Positions 17,691 through 27,026 of a DNA stretch of 64,000 nt are shown piece after piece. Both the position numbers and the translations under genes were made by a program. The first letter of the stretch is position 1. The number at the start of each line of letters is the position of its first letter. The notes under the pieces are model-generated. The model searched no databases. It was not told the origin of the DNA and saw nothing but the letters and a program-made list of their open reading frames with translations. This DNA is from Streptomyces longhuiensis (GTDB lineage: Bacteria; Actinomycetota; Actinomycetes; Streptomycetales; Streptomycetaceae), in assembly GCF_020616555.1 (NCBI RefSeq), contig NZ_CP085173.1:5100001-5164000 (forward strand). Direction: 5' to 3'.

Positions 17691-19781
17691 GTGCGCAAAA
17701 CGCTGCCGCTTATCGGCTCGCACAACGGGGGCCGTGCCGCGCTGACCTGCCGGTTCCGCTGTGGGGACGCCTGCTTTCAGGAGGTGCCCAACACCAGTTC
17801 CAACGAGTACGTCGGTGACGTCATCGCCGGTGCGCTGAGCCGCCGTTCGATGCTGCGCACGGCCGCGGTCGTGACTGTCGCCGCCGCGACGGCCGGCACG
17901 GTCGTGGGCTCGGGGGCCCCGCGGGCCGTCGCCGCCACGCCGTCGGGAGCGGCAACGGGCGTAGCGCACAAGGGCGACAAGGGGGCGCGCGGACTGCGGT
18001 TCACGCCCGTCGCGCCGAACACGGCGGACCGGGTCACCGTCCCGGAGGGCCACGCCCAGAACGTCGTCATCAGCTGGGGCCAGCCCATCCTGCGCGGAGC
18101 GCCCGCCTTCGACCCGGACAAGCAGTCCGCAAAGGCGCAGGCGGGACAGTTCGGTTACAACAACGACTTCCTGAGCCTCCTCCCCCTGCGCGGTGAGCAC
18201 GGCCGCCAGGTCCTCGTCGCCAACCACGAGTACACGGACGAGATCCTGATGTTCAAGGGGTACGACCCCGAGAACCCGACGCGCGAGCAGGTGGAGACCG
18301 CCTGGGCGGCGCACGGGCTGTCGGTCGTCGTCGTGGAGGAGTCGCGGCGCAGCGGCAGGCTGTCGGCCGTCACGCGGCACCAGCTCAACCGCCGCCTCAC
18401 CGCCACCAGCGAGTTCCGCCTCTCGGGCCCGGTCGCGGGCAGCGCGCTCGTGCGGACGAAGGCGGACCCGCGCGGCCGTACCGTCCTCGGCACGCTCAAC
18501 AACTGCTCGGGCGGCACCACCCCGTGGGGCACGACGCTGCACGGCGAGGAGAACTTCAACCAGTACTTCGCGAATGCCGCGAAGGTGACCGACCCGGCCA
18601 CGGCCGCCCGCCTCAAGCGCTACGGCGTGACCGGCGAGGCCTCCGAGCGCAAGTGGGAGCGGTTCGACGACCGCTTCGACCTGGCCAAGGAGCCGAACGA
18701 GGCGAACCGCTTCGGCTGGGTCGTCGAACTCGACCCGTACGACCCGGAGTCGACCCCGCGCAAGCGCACCGCGCTCGGCCGCTTCAAGCACGAGGCCGCG
18801 CAGCCGCGCCTCACCGACGACGGCCGCCCGGTCGTCTACATGGGCGACGACGAGAAGTTCGACTACTTCTACAAGTTCGTGAGCAGCAAGCGCGTCGCCA
18901 AGGGCCGCTCGCGCGCCGCGCACGAGCACAACCTGACGCTCCTGGACGAGGGCACCCTCTACGTCGCCCGGCTGACCGGCAACTCCCCGGCCGCCGAGAT
19001 CGACGGTACGGGCAAGCTGCCCGTGGACGGCGAGTTCGACGGCGGCGGCGAGTGGCTGCCGCTCGCCACGGCGGGCCCGCACGGCGCGGTCTCGCACGTC
19101 GACGGCATGACGGCGGAGGAGGTGTACCTCTTCACGCGGTTCGCCGGGGACAAGGTCGGCGCCACCAAGATGGACCGGCCCGAGGACATCGAGCCGTCGC
19201 CGCACTCCGGCAAGGTCTACGTCGCGCTGACGAACAACTCGGACCGCGGCAAGGCCGGCAAGGCGCCCGTCGACGAGGCGAACCCGCGCAACCTCAACAA
19301 GCACGGGCAGATCCTGGAGCTGACCGAGCACCGGGGCCGCGCCGAGGCCACCACCTTCGGCTGGTCGCTCTTCCTCGTCGCGGGCGACCCGGACGACCCG
19401 GCGACGTACTTCGCGGGCTTCCCGAAGGACCGGGTCAGCCCGATCTCCTGCCCGGACAACGTGGCGTTCGACCCGCACGGCAACCTGTGGATCTCCACGG
19501 ACGGCAACGCGCTCGGCACGCACGACGGCCTGTTCGGTGTCGCGACGCGGGGCGAGCGGCGCGGGGAGCTCAAGCAGTTCCTGACGATGCCGAACGGTGC
19601 CGAGACCTGCGGTCCGCTGGTCCAGGACCGCCGGGTCCTCGTCTCGGTGCAGCATCCGGGCGAGGTCGACGGCGCGTCCGTCGAGAAGCCGGCGAGCGCG
19701 TGGCCCGACGGGCCGGGGAGGATCGTCCGTCCGTCGGTGGTCTCCGTGTGGCGTGAGGACGGCCGCGACATCGGCGTCTGA
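17691..19781 (+). CDS. phoX: PhoX family alkaline phosphatase, Tat-exported
   Basis: A 696-residue phosphatase that should release phosphate from organic esters outside the cell. A long N-region (RKTLPLIGSHNGGRAALTCRFRCGDACFQEVPN) is followed by the Tat motif SRRSMLRTAAVVTVAAATAG near residue 50, as in other PhoX proteins. The core includes LLVANHEYTDE-like, LNNCSGGTTPWGTTLHGEENF (a family hallmark), VYMGDDEKFDYFYKFVS, KMDRPEDIEPSP and FDPHGNLWISTDG. I chose GTG 17691 because GGGGAGG precedes it; the longer frame starts at 17667. The PHO box directly upstream predicts induction by phosphate limitation through PhoR-PhoP. Confidence 0.93.
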   Translation: MRKTLPLIGSHNGGRAALTCRFRCGDACFQEVPNTSSNEYVGDVIAGALSRRSMLRTAAVVTVAAATAGTVVGSGAPRAVAATPSGAATGVAHKGDKGARGLRFTPVAPNTADRVTVPEGHAQNVVISWGQPILRGAPAFDPDKQSAKAQAGQFGYNNDFLSLLPLRGEHGRQVLVANHEYTDEILMFKGYDPENPTREQVETAWAAHGLSVVVVEESRRSGRLSAVTRHQLNRRLTATSEFRLSGPVAGSALVRTKADPRGRTVLGTLNNCSGGTTPWGTTLHGEENFNQYFANAAKVTDPATAARLKRYGVTGEASERKWERFDDRFDLAKEPNEANRFGWVVELDPYDPESTPRKRTALGRFKHEAAQPRLTDDGRPVVYMGDDEKFDYFYKFVSSKRVAKGRSRAAHEHNLTLLDEGTLYVARLTGNSPAAEIDGTGKLPVDGEFDGGGEWLPLATAGPHGAVSHVDGMTAEEVYLFTRFAGDKVGATKMDRPEDIEPSPHSGKVYVALTNNSDRGKAGKAPVDEANPRNLNKHGQILELTEHRGRAEATTFGWSLFLVAGDPDDPATYFAGFPKDRVSPISCPDNVAFDPHGNLWISTDGNALGTHDGLFGVATRGERRGELKQFLTMPNGAETCGPLVQDRRVLVSVQHPGEVDGASVEKPASAWPDGPGRIVRPSVVSVWREDGRDIGV

Positions 19782-19821
19782 TCCGGCTCGGGTCGCTTCG
19801 GGTCGATTCAGGCCTCGGGCC

Positions 19822-20763
19822 TCAGGCCGATGCCGCGTCCGGCAGGCGCTCGCGATACGCGGGTGCCTGCCGGGCCGCTTCCCAGTAGGCGTCCTCCAAG
19901 TCCCCGTAGACCGCGTCCAGTTCGGCCTCCGTGCGGGCGGCGAGGACGAGGCGTACGCCGATCGGGTCGCCGTCGAGGGGTCGTATGGCCATGTCGGGGC
20001 GGCCCCGTGAGGTCGGCTGGCACAGGGCGACGACCTCGCCCGTGGCGACCAGGGACGCCGCCGTGAGGTAGTCGCCGTGCAGGATCCGGGGGTTGAGCCC
20101 GGCGGCCCGAAGGACCCGCAGGAGCCCGTGCCACTCGCCGTCCACGGTGGGGTCGACCATCCACCGGTCGTCCGCGAGGTCGGTGAGGCGCACGACGGGG
20201 CGGCGGGCGGCCGGATGGTCGGCGGCCAGGGACACGTACTGAGGTTCGCGTTCGACCAGGACGCGGCAGCGCAGACCCGGCGGGACGCGCAGCGGGCTGC
20301 CCTCGACCTCGTGGACGAACGCCACGTCGAGCTGTCCGTCGCCGACGAGCCGCAGGAGGGCGTTCGCGGAGACGTCCATGCGGAGCGCCGGCTCACCGCC
20401 GGGCGGGTGATCGCGCTGCCGCAGCCGTCGCAGCCAGCCCGGTATGGCCCGGCTCGCCGTGGAGCCGATCCGCAGTTGGGGGCCGCCCGCGGCGAGTGCG
20501 CCGGCCGCCCTGGTCTCCATGACGAGAGCGCGCATGCCGTCCACGAGCGGGCGGGCGCGGTTGAGGACGACGCGGCCCAGGGGGGTTGCGCGGCAGCCGG
20601 TGCGCTCCCGGGCGAAGAGCGCGCCGCCGAGTGTCTCCTCGATACGCCTGAGCTGGGTGGACAGGGACGGCTGGGTCATGCCGAGCAGCCGGGCCGCCTT
20701 GTGCAGGCTCCCGGTGTCGTCGATGGCGCACAGCGCGCGCAGGTGCCTCACCTCGAGCTCCAT
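19822..20763 (-). CDS. snpR: LysR-type regulator, SnpR/MprR-like, divergent from snapalysin
   Basis: A 313-residue LysR regulator: N-terminal winged helix (LRALCAIDDTGSLHKAARLLGMTQPSLSTQLRRIEETLGGALFAR), then a periplasmic-binding-like effector domain (GEPALRMDVSANALLRLVGDGQLDVAFVHE). The divergent arrangement with a small neutral protease gene is the known snpR-snpA / mprR-mprA pattern, where the regulator activates the protease. Start 20763 (MELEVRHLRAL) was preferred; MPMELE at 20769 is also possible. An ATAG-N7-CTAT box sits between the two genes. Confidence 0.88.
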   Translation of the reverse strand: MELEVRHLRALCAIDDTGSLHKAARLLGMTQPSLSTQLRRIEETLGGALFARERTGCRATPLGRVVLNRARPLVDGMRALVMETRAAGALAAGGPQLRIGSTASRAIPGWLRRLRQRDHPPGGEPALRMDVSANALLRLVGDGQLDVAFVHEVEGSPLRVPPGLRCRVLVEREPQYVSLAADHPAARRPVVRLTDLADDRWMVDPTVDGEWHGLLRVLRAAGLNPRILHGDYLTAASLVATGEVVALCQPTSRGRPDMAIRPLDGDPIGVRLVLAARTEAELDAVYGDLEDAYWEAARQAPAYRERLPDAASA

Positions 20764-20841
20764 GGGCATCGAGCGTAAGGCGGTCACGGAGGTCGCACCA
20801 GACGTCCAAATGCGAACCGAAACGGGCGAGTTGGGCGGGTG

Positions 20842-20856
20842 ATAGCTCCGTCCTAT
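20842..20856. promoter_or_regulatory. LysR-type operator between snpR and snpA
   Basis: ATAGCTCCGTCCTAT is an ATAG-N7-CTAT inverted repeat of the LysR T-N11-A type, extended outward by GGTG/CGCC. It lies 106 bp before the protease start and 79 bp before the regulator start. Confidence 0.75.
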
Positions 20857-20961
20857 CGCCAATTGCCATCATCCCCAGGGGTCCCGTGCGCCACCACACT
20901 CTCCCTCGTACCGAACCGTTCACGTAACCCCCCACTCACGGAACGAGGAGGAGCCCCCCAC

Positions 20962-21627
20962 ATGAAGCTCTCCCTGCGCTACGCCTCGGTCGCGGCCGGC
21001 ATCGGCATGGCCGTCGGCGCGCTCGCCACCGCGGCCCCCGCGTCCGCCGCCCCGGCCCCGGTCGTCGCCGGCTACACCTACTACGCGGGTTCGGCCGAGG
21101 AGGCCGCCGCCAACAAGGCGTTCTTCGAGGCCGTCCTGAAGTCGGTCGCACAGAAGCGCGCCGCGCACCCGCACGCCGCGTCGGTCACCGTCACGTACGA
21201 CGCGTCGGGCGCCCCGTCCTTCGCGCAGCAGATAGCCAACAGCACGTCGATATGGAACTCCTCCGTGTCGAACGTGAAGCTCCAGGCGACGTCGGGCGGC
21301 GGCGACTTCTCCTACCGCGAGGGCAACGACCCGCGCGGCTCGTACGCGTCCACGGACGGGCACGGCAGCGGCTTCGTCTTCCTCGACTACGCGCAGAACC
21401 AGGAGTACGACTCCACCCGTGTGACCGCGCACGAGACCGGTCACGTCCTCGGGCTCCCCGACCACTACGAGGGGCCGTGCAGCGAGCTGATGTCGGGCGG
21501 CGGCCCGGGCACGTCCTGCACGAACCCGTACCCGGACGCGAACGAGAAGTCCCGCGTCGACCAGCTGTGGGCCAACGGCTTCGCGAAGGCCATGAAGTCG
21601 CTGGAGAAGTCCGCCAAGACCGGCTGA
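20962..21627 (+). CDS. snpA: Snapalysin (small neutral metalloprotease)
   Basis: A 221-residue secreted zinc endopeptidase. A Sec signal peptide covers residues 1-29 ([29 protein letters not shown]). A short propeptide and a mature domain of about 130-150 residues follow. [15 protein letters not shown] places the zinc ligands at His157, His161 and Asp167 with Glu158 as base, the snapalysin form of the metzincin motif. Cys173 and Cys186 can form the family disulfide. GAGGAGG precedes the ATG. Expression probably depends on the divergent LysR protein. Confidence 0.95.
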   Translation: MKLSLRYASVAAGIGMAVGALATAAPASAAPAPVVAGYTYYAGSAEEAAANKAFFEAVLKSVAQKRAAHPHAASVTVTYDASGAPSFAQQIANSTSIWNSSVSNVKLQATSGGGDFSYREGNDPRGSYASTDGHGSGFVFLDYAQNQEYDSTRVTAHETGHVLGLPDHYEGPCSELMSGGGPGTSCTNPYPDANEKSRVDQLWANGFAKAMKSLEKSAKTG

Positions 21628-21709
21628 CCCTCACCCGCTGACCAACGTCGGCTGACCGACGCCGGCTGACCCTCACCGTCTGACGTACCGGAGCCAACCC
21701 CCCCACACC

Positions 21710-21745
21710 GATGCGGGCCGTCCCCTCCCCGGGCCGGCCCGCATC
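21710..21745. terminator. Bidirectional hairpin between snapalysin and FUSC genes
   Basis: An 11-bp stem (arms 21710-21720 and 21735-21745) with a 14-nt loop between convergent genes. The preceding 21620-21685 has a loose repeat of GGCTGACCCTCACC / GGCTGACCGACGCC. Confidence 0.65.
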
Positions 21746-21762
21746 CGCGTCTCGTGTCGGCG

Positions 21763-23730
21763 TCAGCGCGGTGAGGCGATGGCGCGGGCGGCCGCGACCT
21801 CCTGGCGTACGGGTTCCAGCACCCCGTCGCGGTCCGCCGCGCTGAAGTCGGCGCGCACCCCCTTCAGGACGTCTGAGGCGCGCAGCCCCTGCGCCAGCTC
21901 CCGCAGTTGCTCCGCGGCCTGCGCCACCTCGGCGGGTCCCGGCACCGGGGCCCCCTGCTTGACCCGGACCCGCGCCGCGGTCGTGGCGTCCACGATCCGT
22001 TCCACGGCGACGACGAGCGGCCACCAGGCGGCGGCGCGGCGGCCGGTGGGCGGCGGTTCGGTCAGGGCGCGCTGGAACTCCGAGCGGATGACGGACAGGT
22101 CGCGGAAGAGCCGGCGGCGCATCCGGGCGCGGGCGGCCGGGACGTCCGGGTCCGCGGACGCCCCGAACGCGCGCTCCACGTACGTCGCGGTGTCCGCGAC
22201 GGCGTCGGCGAGCCGGTCCCCGATGCGGGTGTGCCAGCTCTCGGGCCACAGCAGATACCCGGCGACCAGCGCGATGGCGCAGCCCATGAGGCTGTCGAGG
22301 AGCCGCGGCAGGACGAGCCCGACGCCCTGGTGGTTGAGAGTGTCGGACAGCAGCAGGATGGCCGGCGTGATGGCGGCCGTCTGATAGCCGTAGCCGCGCG
22401 GGGTGAGCGCCGGGATGAGCGCGGCTAGGGCCATCAGCACGGGCACGTCCCACCACCCGCGGGGCACCACGGCGAGGACCATCGTGGCGAGTACGAGCCC
22501 GACCGCCGTGCCGAGCGCGCGCTGGACGGCCCGCGAGAACACCGAGCCGAAGTCGGGCTTGAGGACGAACGTGATGGTCAGCGCCACCCAGTAGGAGCGG
22601 GGGACCGGCACCGTCGAGACGAGGACCTGGGCGAGGCCGATGCACAGGGCCAGGCGCAGCCCGTAGCGCCAGGAGGTGCCGGACAGCAGGACGTTGCGCG
22701 CGGCGCGGACGGCGCGCACGCGCAGGACGGCGGGCCGGCCGATTCGGTCGGCGTCGCTGTCGTGGTGGGGGTCCGTCTTCTTGCTGGTGACGAGGTCGGC
22801 GGCGTGCCGCACCGCGTGGTCGACGGCGCGGGCGGCGGGTCCTTCGGGTGCGGGCAGGTCGAGGGGTCCCACGTCGGTGCTGCCGGTGTCGACCGCGTCG
22901 GCGAGGCGGCGTACGGCGTCGGGGACGGCGGCGGGGAGCGGCACCCCCTGCTGATGGGCGGCGGGCGCGGACTCGGCGATCGGGGTGAGCGCGTTCAACA
23001 GGGCGATCAGACGCACCAGTTCGGGGTTGCGGCCGTGGGCGAGGGCACGCCGGGCGAGGACGAGGTCGTAGGCCTGGTTGAGGGACTGGGTGACGGCGTA
23101 GCGGGTCTCGACGTAGTTCTCTGGGTCGGCCGCCGACGCGAGCAGGTTCGCGACGGAGCGGTACGTGGCGGCGACGGCCGCGCGTTCCGGCACCCCGGAC
23201 CGCAGGGGCCAGGCGAGCAGCGCGAGCGCGAGGACGAGGAGTCCGCCGCCCGTCATCAGGAGCGGCGCGAGCCACCACTCGCCCGGCAGGGGCAGCCCGG
23301 CGCCGATCACGCAGTTGAGCAGGAGCAGCAGCCCGGACACGGAGGCGACCGCGCCGATCGTCGAGATCATCCCGGAGACCAGCGCCACGCCCGTGACGGC
23401 GGCGACGGCGACCCAGCCGTGCCCGAACACGAGCGCGCCGACCGTCACGCCGACCGCGCCGAAGAGCTGCGGCACCGCGATGTTGAGGATCCGCATCCGG
23501 TAGGCGTCGGCGGTGTCGCCGATGACGCCGGACAGGGCGCCCATGGAGGCGAGCGCCCCGTACGCGGGCCGCCCTGCGGCGAGCCCGATCGCGAGCGGCA
23601 GCGACAGCGCGAGGGCGGCCCGCGCGACGGCCGCCCAGGGGATCGGCGCGGGGTGCGGACGCAGGTTCCTGACCAGCCAGTCGGGTGGCGCGAGATGGCG
23701 GGCCGTGGACTCTGGGCGCATGCCGTCCAT
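21763..23730 (-). CDS. FUSC family membrane protein (aromatic-acid exporter-like)
   Basis: A 655-residue protein with two membrane blocks of five to six helices (about residues 30-180 and 350-480), each followed by a soluble helical region, the YccS/FusC layout. Conserved features include GALSGVIGDTADAYRMRI in block one and PRSYWVALTITFVLKPDFGSVFSRAVQRALGTAVGLVL in block two, the FUSC signature. Family members export aromatic acids or antibiotics, or support envelope functions; the substrate is not known here. Start 23730 (MDGMRPES) or 23721 are both possible. It is followed after 23 nt (upstream side) by the EEP gene. Confidence 0.86.
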   Translation of the reverse strand: MDGMRPESTARHLAPPDWLVRNLRPHPAPIPWAAVARAALALSLPLAIGLAAGRPAYGALASMGALSGVIGDTADAYRMRILNIAVPQLFGAVGVTVGALVFGHGWVAVAAVTGVALVSGMISTIGAVASVSGLLLLLNCVIGAGLPLPGEWWLAPLLMTGGGLLVLALALLAWPLRSGVPERAAVAATYRSVANLLASAADPENYVETRYAVTQSLNQAYDLVLARRALAHGRNPELVRLIALLNALTPIAESAPAAHQQGVPLPAAVPDAVRRLADAVDTGSTDVGPLDLPAPEGPAARAVDHAVRHAADLVTSKKTDPHHDSDADRIGRPAVLRVRAVRAARNVLLSGTSWRYGLRLALCIGLAQVLVSTVPVPRSYWVALTITFVLKPDFGSVFSRAVQRALGTAVGLVLATMVLAVVPRGWWDVPVLMALAALIPALTPRGYGYQTAAITPAILLLSDTLNHQGVGLVLPRLLDSLMGCAIALVAGYLLWPESWHTRIGDRLADAVADTATYVERAFGASADPDVPAARARMRRRLFRDLSVIRSEFQRALTEPPPTGRRAAAWWPLVVAVERIVDATTAARVRVKQGAPVPGPAEVAQAAEQLRELAQGLRASDVLKGVRADFSAADRDGVLEPVRQEVAAARAIASPR

Positions 23731-23753
23731 TGAACGCTACGGGGACCCGGCGC

Positions 23754-24773
23754 TCAGGACGGTGCCGGTCGGTACATCGTCAGGTCGACCAGGAGGGCGC
23801 GATGGTCGGTGTCGGCCAGCTCGACGAAGCGGGCGGTGAGCGGGGAGAACTCCTCGCTCACCAGCACGTGGTCGATCTGGGTGCCGAGCGGCGGGCGCAG
23901 GCGCGAGGGCCAGCTCGGGGCGCGGGACTTCCCGGTGAGGCCGGCGCTGTCGTGCAGGCCCGCGTCGAGGATGCGGCGGAACGCGGCGTGGTCCTGCGTG
24001 GCGTTGAAGTCCCCGGCCAGGATGGTCGGCTGCGAGCGCCCCGCGGCGGCGAAGTCGCGCAGTGCGCCCAGCTCGGAGCGCCACAGGCCGACCTGCCGGG
24101 GCAGCGGGGGCATCGGGTGCGCGAGCTGGACCCGCACGTCGTGGCCCTTCACATCGGCGACGGCACCTGGCATGCCCATGGTCCCCGGGACGCCCGCGGC
24201 GGCCTTGAGCGGATACCGGCTCAGAATCACCGACCCCTGCGAACCGCCCGCCTCCACGGCCTGCCGGTAGGGGAAGTCGGCGCGCGGCAGCTCACGGCGC
24301 AGGGTGTCCTGGCACCCGTAATCACACTCCTCGACGAACACCAGGCCGGGCCGCTCGCGGCGCACCGCGGCCACCAGCGACTCGGTACCGCGCCCGAACT
24401 GGACGTTCGAGGAGAGGACCCGCACCTCCGCGACGGGCGGCCCGCTCGCCGCGGCGTCCTTGGGGTTCTTGCCGTACGGCTCGATGTACCAGGCGAGGGC
24501 GCCCAGGACCGCGACGCCCCACACCATGCCGAGCCGCCGGCGCGCCAGCGCCGTGAGCAGCAGCGCGACGCCGGTGGGGGCGAGCAGCCAGGGCAGGAAC
24601 GCCAGGAGCTGCGGGACGGGGGTGACCCCGTCCACGTCCGCGATCCGGCAGCCCACGACCGCGCTGACTCCGGCGAGGAGCAGGCCCGCGGCCCAGGCGG
24701 CCAGGGTGCGGCCCGGCCTGCGGTCCCGGTCGTCGGGGGAGAGGACCGGCGGTGGGCCGGGCGCTTGCGTCAC
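23754..24773 (-). CDS. Membrane-anchored endonuclease/exonuclease/phosphatase (EEP) family protein
   Basis: A 339-residue protein. The first 110 residues hold three hydrophobic helices (LAAWAAGLLLAGVSAVVG, LLAFLPWLLAPTGVALLLT, GMVWGVAVLGALAWY). Residues from 115 on are an EEP domain with VRVLSSNVQFG, FVEECDYGC, ILAGDFNAT, QIDHVLVS and DTDHRALLVDL, the metal-binding and catalytic His/Asp set. It could cleave nucleic acid, lipid or sugar phosphates at the outer membrane face. I start at GTG 24773 with GGAG 5 nt upstream; a much longer open frame to 25115 overlaps the next gene and has no family features. Confidence 0.8.
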   Translation of the reverse strand: MTQAPGPPPVLSPDDRDRRPGRTLAAWAAGLLLAGVSAVVGCRIADVDGVTPVPQLLAFLPWLLAPTGVALLLTALARRRLGMVWGVAVLGALAWYIEPYGKNPKDAAASGPPVAEVRVLSSNVQFGRGTESLVAAVRRERPGLVFVEECDYGCQDTLRRELPRADFPYRQAVEAGGSQGSVILSRYPLKAAAGVPGTMGMPGAVADVKGHDVRVQLAHPMPPLPRQVGLWRSELGALRDFAAAGRSQPTILAGDFNATQDHAAFRRILDAGLHDSAGLTGKSRAPSWPSRLRPPLGTQIDHVLVSEEFSPLTARFVELADTDHRALLVDLTMYRPAPS

Positions 24774-24880
24774 ATGCTCCAAGGCCCGGGCCCGCCTTCC
24801 GCTCGCTTCGACGCCTTCCGGCGCCGGATGCCGGCATCCTCCCTCGAAGACGGGCCGGCGCGGGGAACGGTTGCCCGGTC

Positions 24881-25393
24881 TCAGGCCCGGGCGGCGTGGT
24901 GCGAACCGTCGCTGACCAGCGCCCAGATGACGAAGACGCCGATGGCGATCGCGATGACCGACCAGAGGGGCTCGTAGGGCAGGAACATGAAGTACGCGAT
25001 GATGTACAGCGCGGCGATGGCGACGCCGACGCCGCGCGCCCAGCCCTGGTCCTTGAGGACGCCGAAGCCGGTGACCGCGACGATGACGCCGATGATCAGG
25101 TGGATCCAGCCCCACGTGGTGAGGTTGAAGGCGTACGTGTAGGTGCCGATGTGGGCGTACACGTCGTCCTTGGCGATGCCGGCGATGCCGTTCAGGATGC
25201 CCAGGATGCCGCCGACCATCATCAGGACGCCGGCGAAGACCGTGCCGCCGGACGCCCAGCCGCTGCCCATGCCGTCGCCCCGGGTGGGGTCGGGCCCGGC
25301 GGAGCGGTGCTTGTCCGACCAGACTCCGTGACCGGGGTCGGGGCCCGGGCCGGGGCCGGTGGGCGGTGTCGGGGTGGTGGGGGTCTCGCTCAT
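24881..25393 (-). CDS. Four-helix membrane protein with Pro/Gly-rich N-terminus (DUF7144-like)
   Basis: A 170-residue protein. Residues 1-50 are Pro/Gly-rich and cytosolic. Four hydrophobic helices follow: GTVFAGVLMMVGGILGILNGIAGI, WGWIHLIIGVIVAVTGFGVL, GVGVAIAALYIIAYFMFLP and PLWSVIAIAIGVFVIWALV. The pattern, with W-IHL--G between helices 1 and 2, matches a widespread actinobacterial family of unknown function. Its ATG overlaps the stop of the upstream membrane-protein gene by 4 nt (ATGA), so the two are translationally coupled. Confidence 0.8.
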   Translation of the reverse strand: MSETPTTPTPPTGPGPGPDPGHGVWSDKHRSAGPDPTRGDGMGSGWASGGTVFAGVLMMVGGILGILNGIAGIAKDDVYAHIGTYTYAFNLTTWGWIHLIIGVIVAVTGFGVLKDQGWARGVGVAIAALYIIAYFMFLPYEPLWSVIAIAIGVFVIWALVSDGSHHAARA

Positions 25394-26298
25394 TCAGTCC
25401 TCCTCTGTGTCACTGGCATGCTCACCCCGGAAGCGGCGGGCCGCATTTCGGGAGGAGCCGGAGGGTGCGGTGCGGGACTGTGACGCAGGCGCCCCGACAG
25501 CCGGGCGCAGACGGCCACGGCGAGGGCCGTGCCGGCCGTCCACCAGGACGCGGTGCGCACCGACGAGCTGAGGGCGTCGTAGGCCGCGCCCGCCGCGGAG
25601 CGGTCCACGTCCGAGGGCAGGTTGTCGAGGGTCAGGGAGCGGCACATCGCGAGCGCGACGAGGAGCGCCGCCGCGGCCAGGGCCACGCCGAGCGCCGTCG
25701 CGGTGAGGGCCCGGCGCCGGCACCGGGCGAGCGCGAGCCCGGCGGCGGCGAGGACGAAGGCGGCGAACGGCAGCCACAGGCCCGCCTGTTGGAGCAGGTG
25801 CAGCGACTGGCGCAGCCGGTCGAGGTCGCGCGAGCTCATCACGGTGATCGTGGTGTGCGTGACGGGGATGCGGTCGGCGAAGGGCACGCCGTCGTGGCCG
25901 AGCTGCTGCCTGACCTGCCCGGTGACGGACGCGAGCTCGATGGTGACCGGGCCGTCGGTGCCGTCGTCGATGGCCTGCTGCACGGCGTCGTGCGCGGCCC
26001 GGTTCGCCGTGTTCCACGCGTTCTGGAAGGCGGGGGTACCGGTGAAGGACTCCACCGCGTCGTGCACGAACGCGTCGACCGCCGACTGGAGCGGCCCCGC
26101 GTCGAGTTGCCTCACGATGCCGTTCGTGACGGCGTCGGCGACCGCGCCCCGCACGGCCGGTTCCCCGGCGAGCGGGGCCATCGTCGCGACGTACCGGTCA
26201 CTGTCCCCGACCTCGTACTTCGCCCATGCGGACAGCGTGCCGAGCGGCACGAGCAGGCAGGCCAGTGCCAGCAGGACGACGGACAGGGCTCTTCGCAT
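25390..26298 (-). CDS. Hypothetical integral membrane protein with large extracytoplasmic domain
   Basis: A 302-residue protein that I do not recognise by name. An N-terminal helix (LSVVLLALACLLVPLGTLSAWA) is followed by an extracytoplasmic stretch of about 150 residues (DSDRYVATMAPLAGEPAVRGAVADAVT) and three more helices (LPFAAFVLAAAGLALA, ATALGVALAAAALLVALAM, WWTAGTALAVAVC). This is a common Streptomyces arrangement of unknown role. The start at 26298 places the signal-anchor at the N-terminus; the upstream frame is Pro-rich and unlikely. Coupled by ATGA to the next gene. Confidence 0.75.
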   Translation of the reverse strand: MRRALSVVLLALACLLVPLGTLSAWAKYEVGDSDRYVATMAPLAGEPAVRGAVADAVTNGIVRQLDAGPLQSAVDAFVHDAVESFTGTPAFQNAWNTANRAAHDAVQQAIDDGTDGPVTIELASVTGQVRQQLGHDGVPFADRIPVTHTTITVMSSRDLDRLRQSLHLLQQAGLWLPFAAFVLAAAGLALARCRRRALTATALGVALAAAALLVALAMCRSLTLDNLPSDVDRSAAGAAYDALSSSVRTASWWTAGTALAVAVCARLSGRLRHSPAPHPPAPPEMRPAASGVSMPVTQRRTE

Positions 26299-26434
26299 CA
26301 CCTTCCCAGGCAACGGGCGCGCGGCAGGGGGCGCCAGCGGGGCAGGGCAGATGGCGGGACCTGCGGTGGAGGGCTCGGCCGAACGGGTGTCACCCGGTGA
26401 GCGGGGAGGGGAGCCAGGAGGCCCCACGACGCAA

Positions 26435-26469
26435 GGAGTCCGAGCGGGTTCCCCTTCCGCTCGGACTCC
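26435..26469 (-). terminator. Hairpin downstream of the 135-residue membrane protein gene
   Basis: A 13-bp stem (arms 26435-26447 and 26457-26469) with a 9-nt loop, 73 nt past the stop at 26542. It lies in the 243-nt gap that otherwise shows nothing. Confidence 0.65.
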
Positions 26470-26541
26470 GGGTTCGCGTTCTGTCTCAGGTACGGAGCAG
26501 GTAGGTCACCCACGCACGTGCCCCGTGGCCCCGATGGTCTG

Positions 26542-26949
26542 TCACTCGTGTGTGTAGTAGTGGTAGAACATCGCCGCGAACACACCGGCGGCGACCACCA
26601 GGGCCATGATCGTGGACCGCAGGACCGAGGCGTCGGTCAGGCTGTAGAGATAGCCGAACGCGATACCGGCCCACGCGGCCCAGGTGACGGCGCGCAGCTC
26701 ACGCGGCAGCCGGAACGACGCCCGGTGGATCCCGAAGGTGACCACGGCGACGATGATGCCCGTGAGGAAGCCGAACAGGACGTTGCCCGTGGTGATGCCC
26801 GCGATGGTCGGGCCGGCATCGCGACGGATGCCCGAGGCCCAGATGCCGTAGACGATGCCGAGCAGGAGAGGGAGCGCCATCGAGAGCCTGGAGCCGGCCG
26901 CCATGGAGCGCAGGCCGGAGGTTCCCGAGGCGGGTGCCGCGTGAGCCAT
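26542..26949 (-). CDS. Small four-helix membrane protein, conserved hypothetical
   Basis: A 135-residue protein with four hydrophobic segments: SMALPLLLGIVYGIWASGI, TTGNVLFGFLTGIIVAVVTFGI, AVTWAAWAGIAFGYLYSL and IMALVVAAGVFAAMFYHYY. The N-terminus (MAHAAPASGTSGLRS) is cytosolic. AAAGGAG precedes the ATG by 7 nt. No function can be assigned. Its gene is 77 nt downstream of the double-IclR regulator gene on the same strand, with only a 5-bp hairpin between, so co-transcription is possible. Confidence 0.78.
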   Translation of the reverse strand: MAHAAPASGTSGLRSMAAGSRLSMALPLLLGIVYGIWASGIRRDAGPTIAGITTGNVLFGFLTGIIVAVVTFGIHRASFRLPRELRAVTWAAWAGIAFGYLYSLTDASVLRSTIMALVVAAGVFAAMFYHYYTHE

Positions 26950-27026
26950 GACGGCTCCTTTCTGCCTTTCCCCCCGTCTTCCATTGACCTCCGTCGCCCT
27001 GCGATCCGCAACATTGCGGCCGGTCT

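Noticed and set aside
20926..20936. Single GTTCACGTAAC as a PHO box before snapalysin
   Set aside because: Only one unit and no 11-bp periodic partner, unlike the real PHO box at 17603.
23754..25115. Long version of the EEP protein starting at 25115
   Set aside because: The extra 114 residues are Arg-rich, overlap the membrane protein gene antisense-in-frame, and a GTG with ribosome site at 24773 gives a normal family N-terminus.
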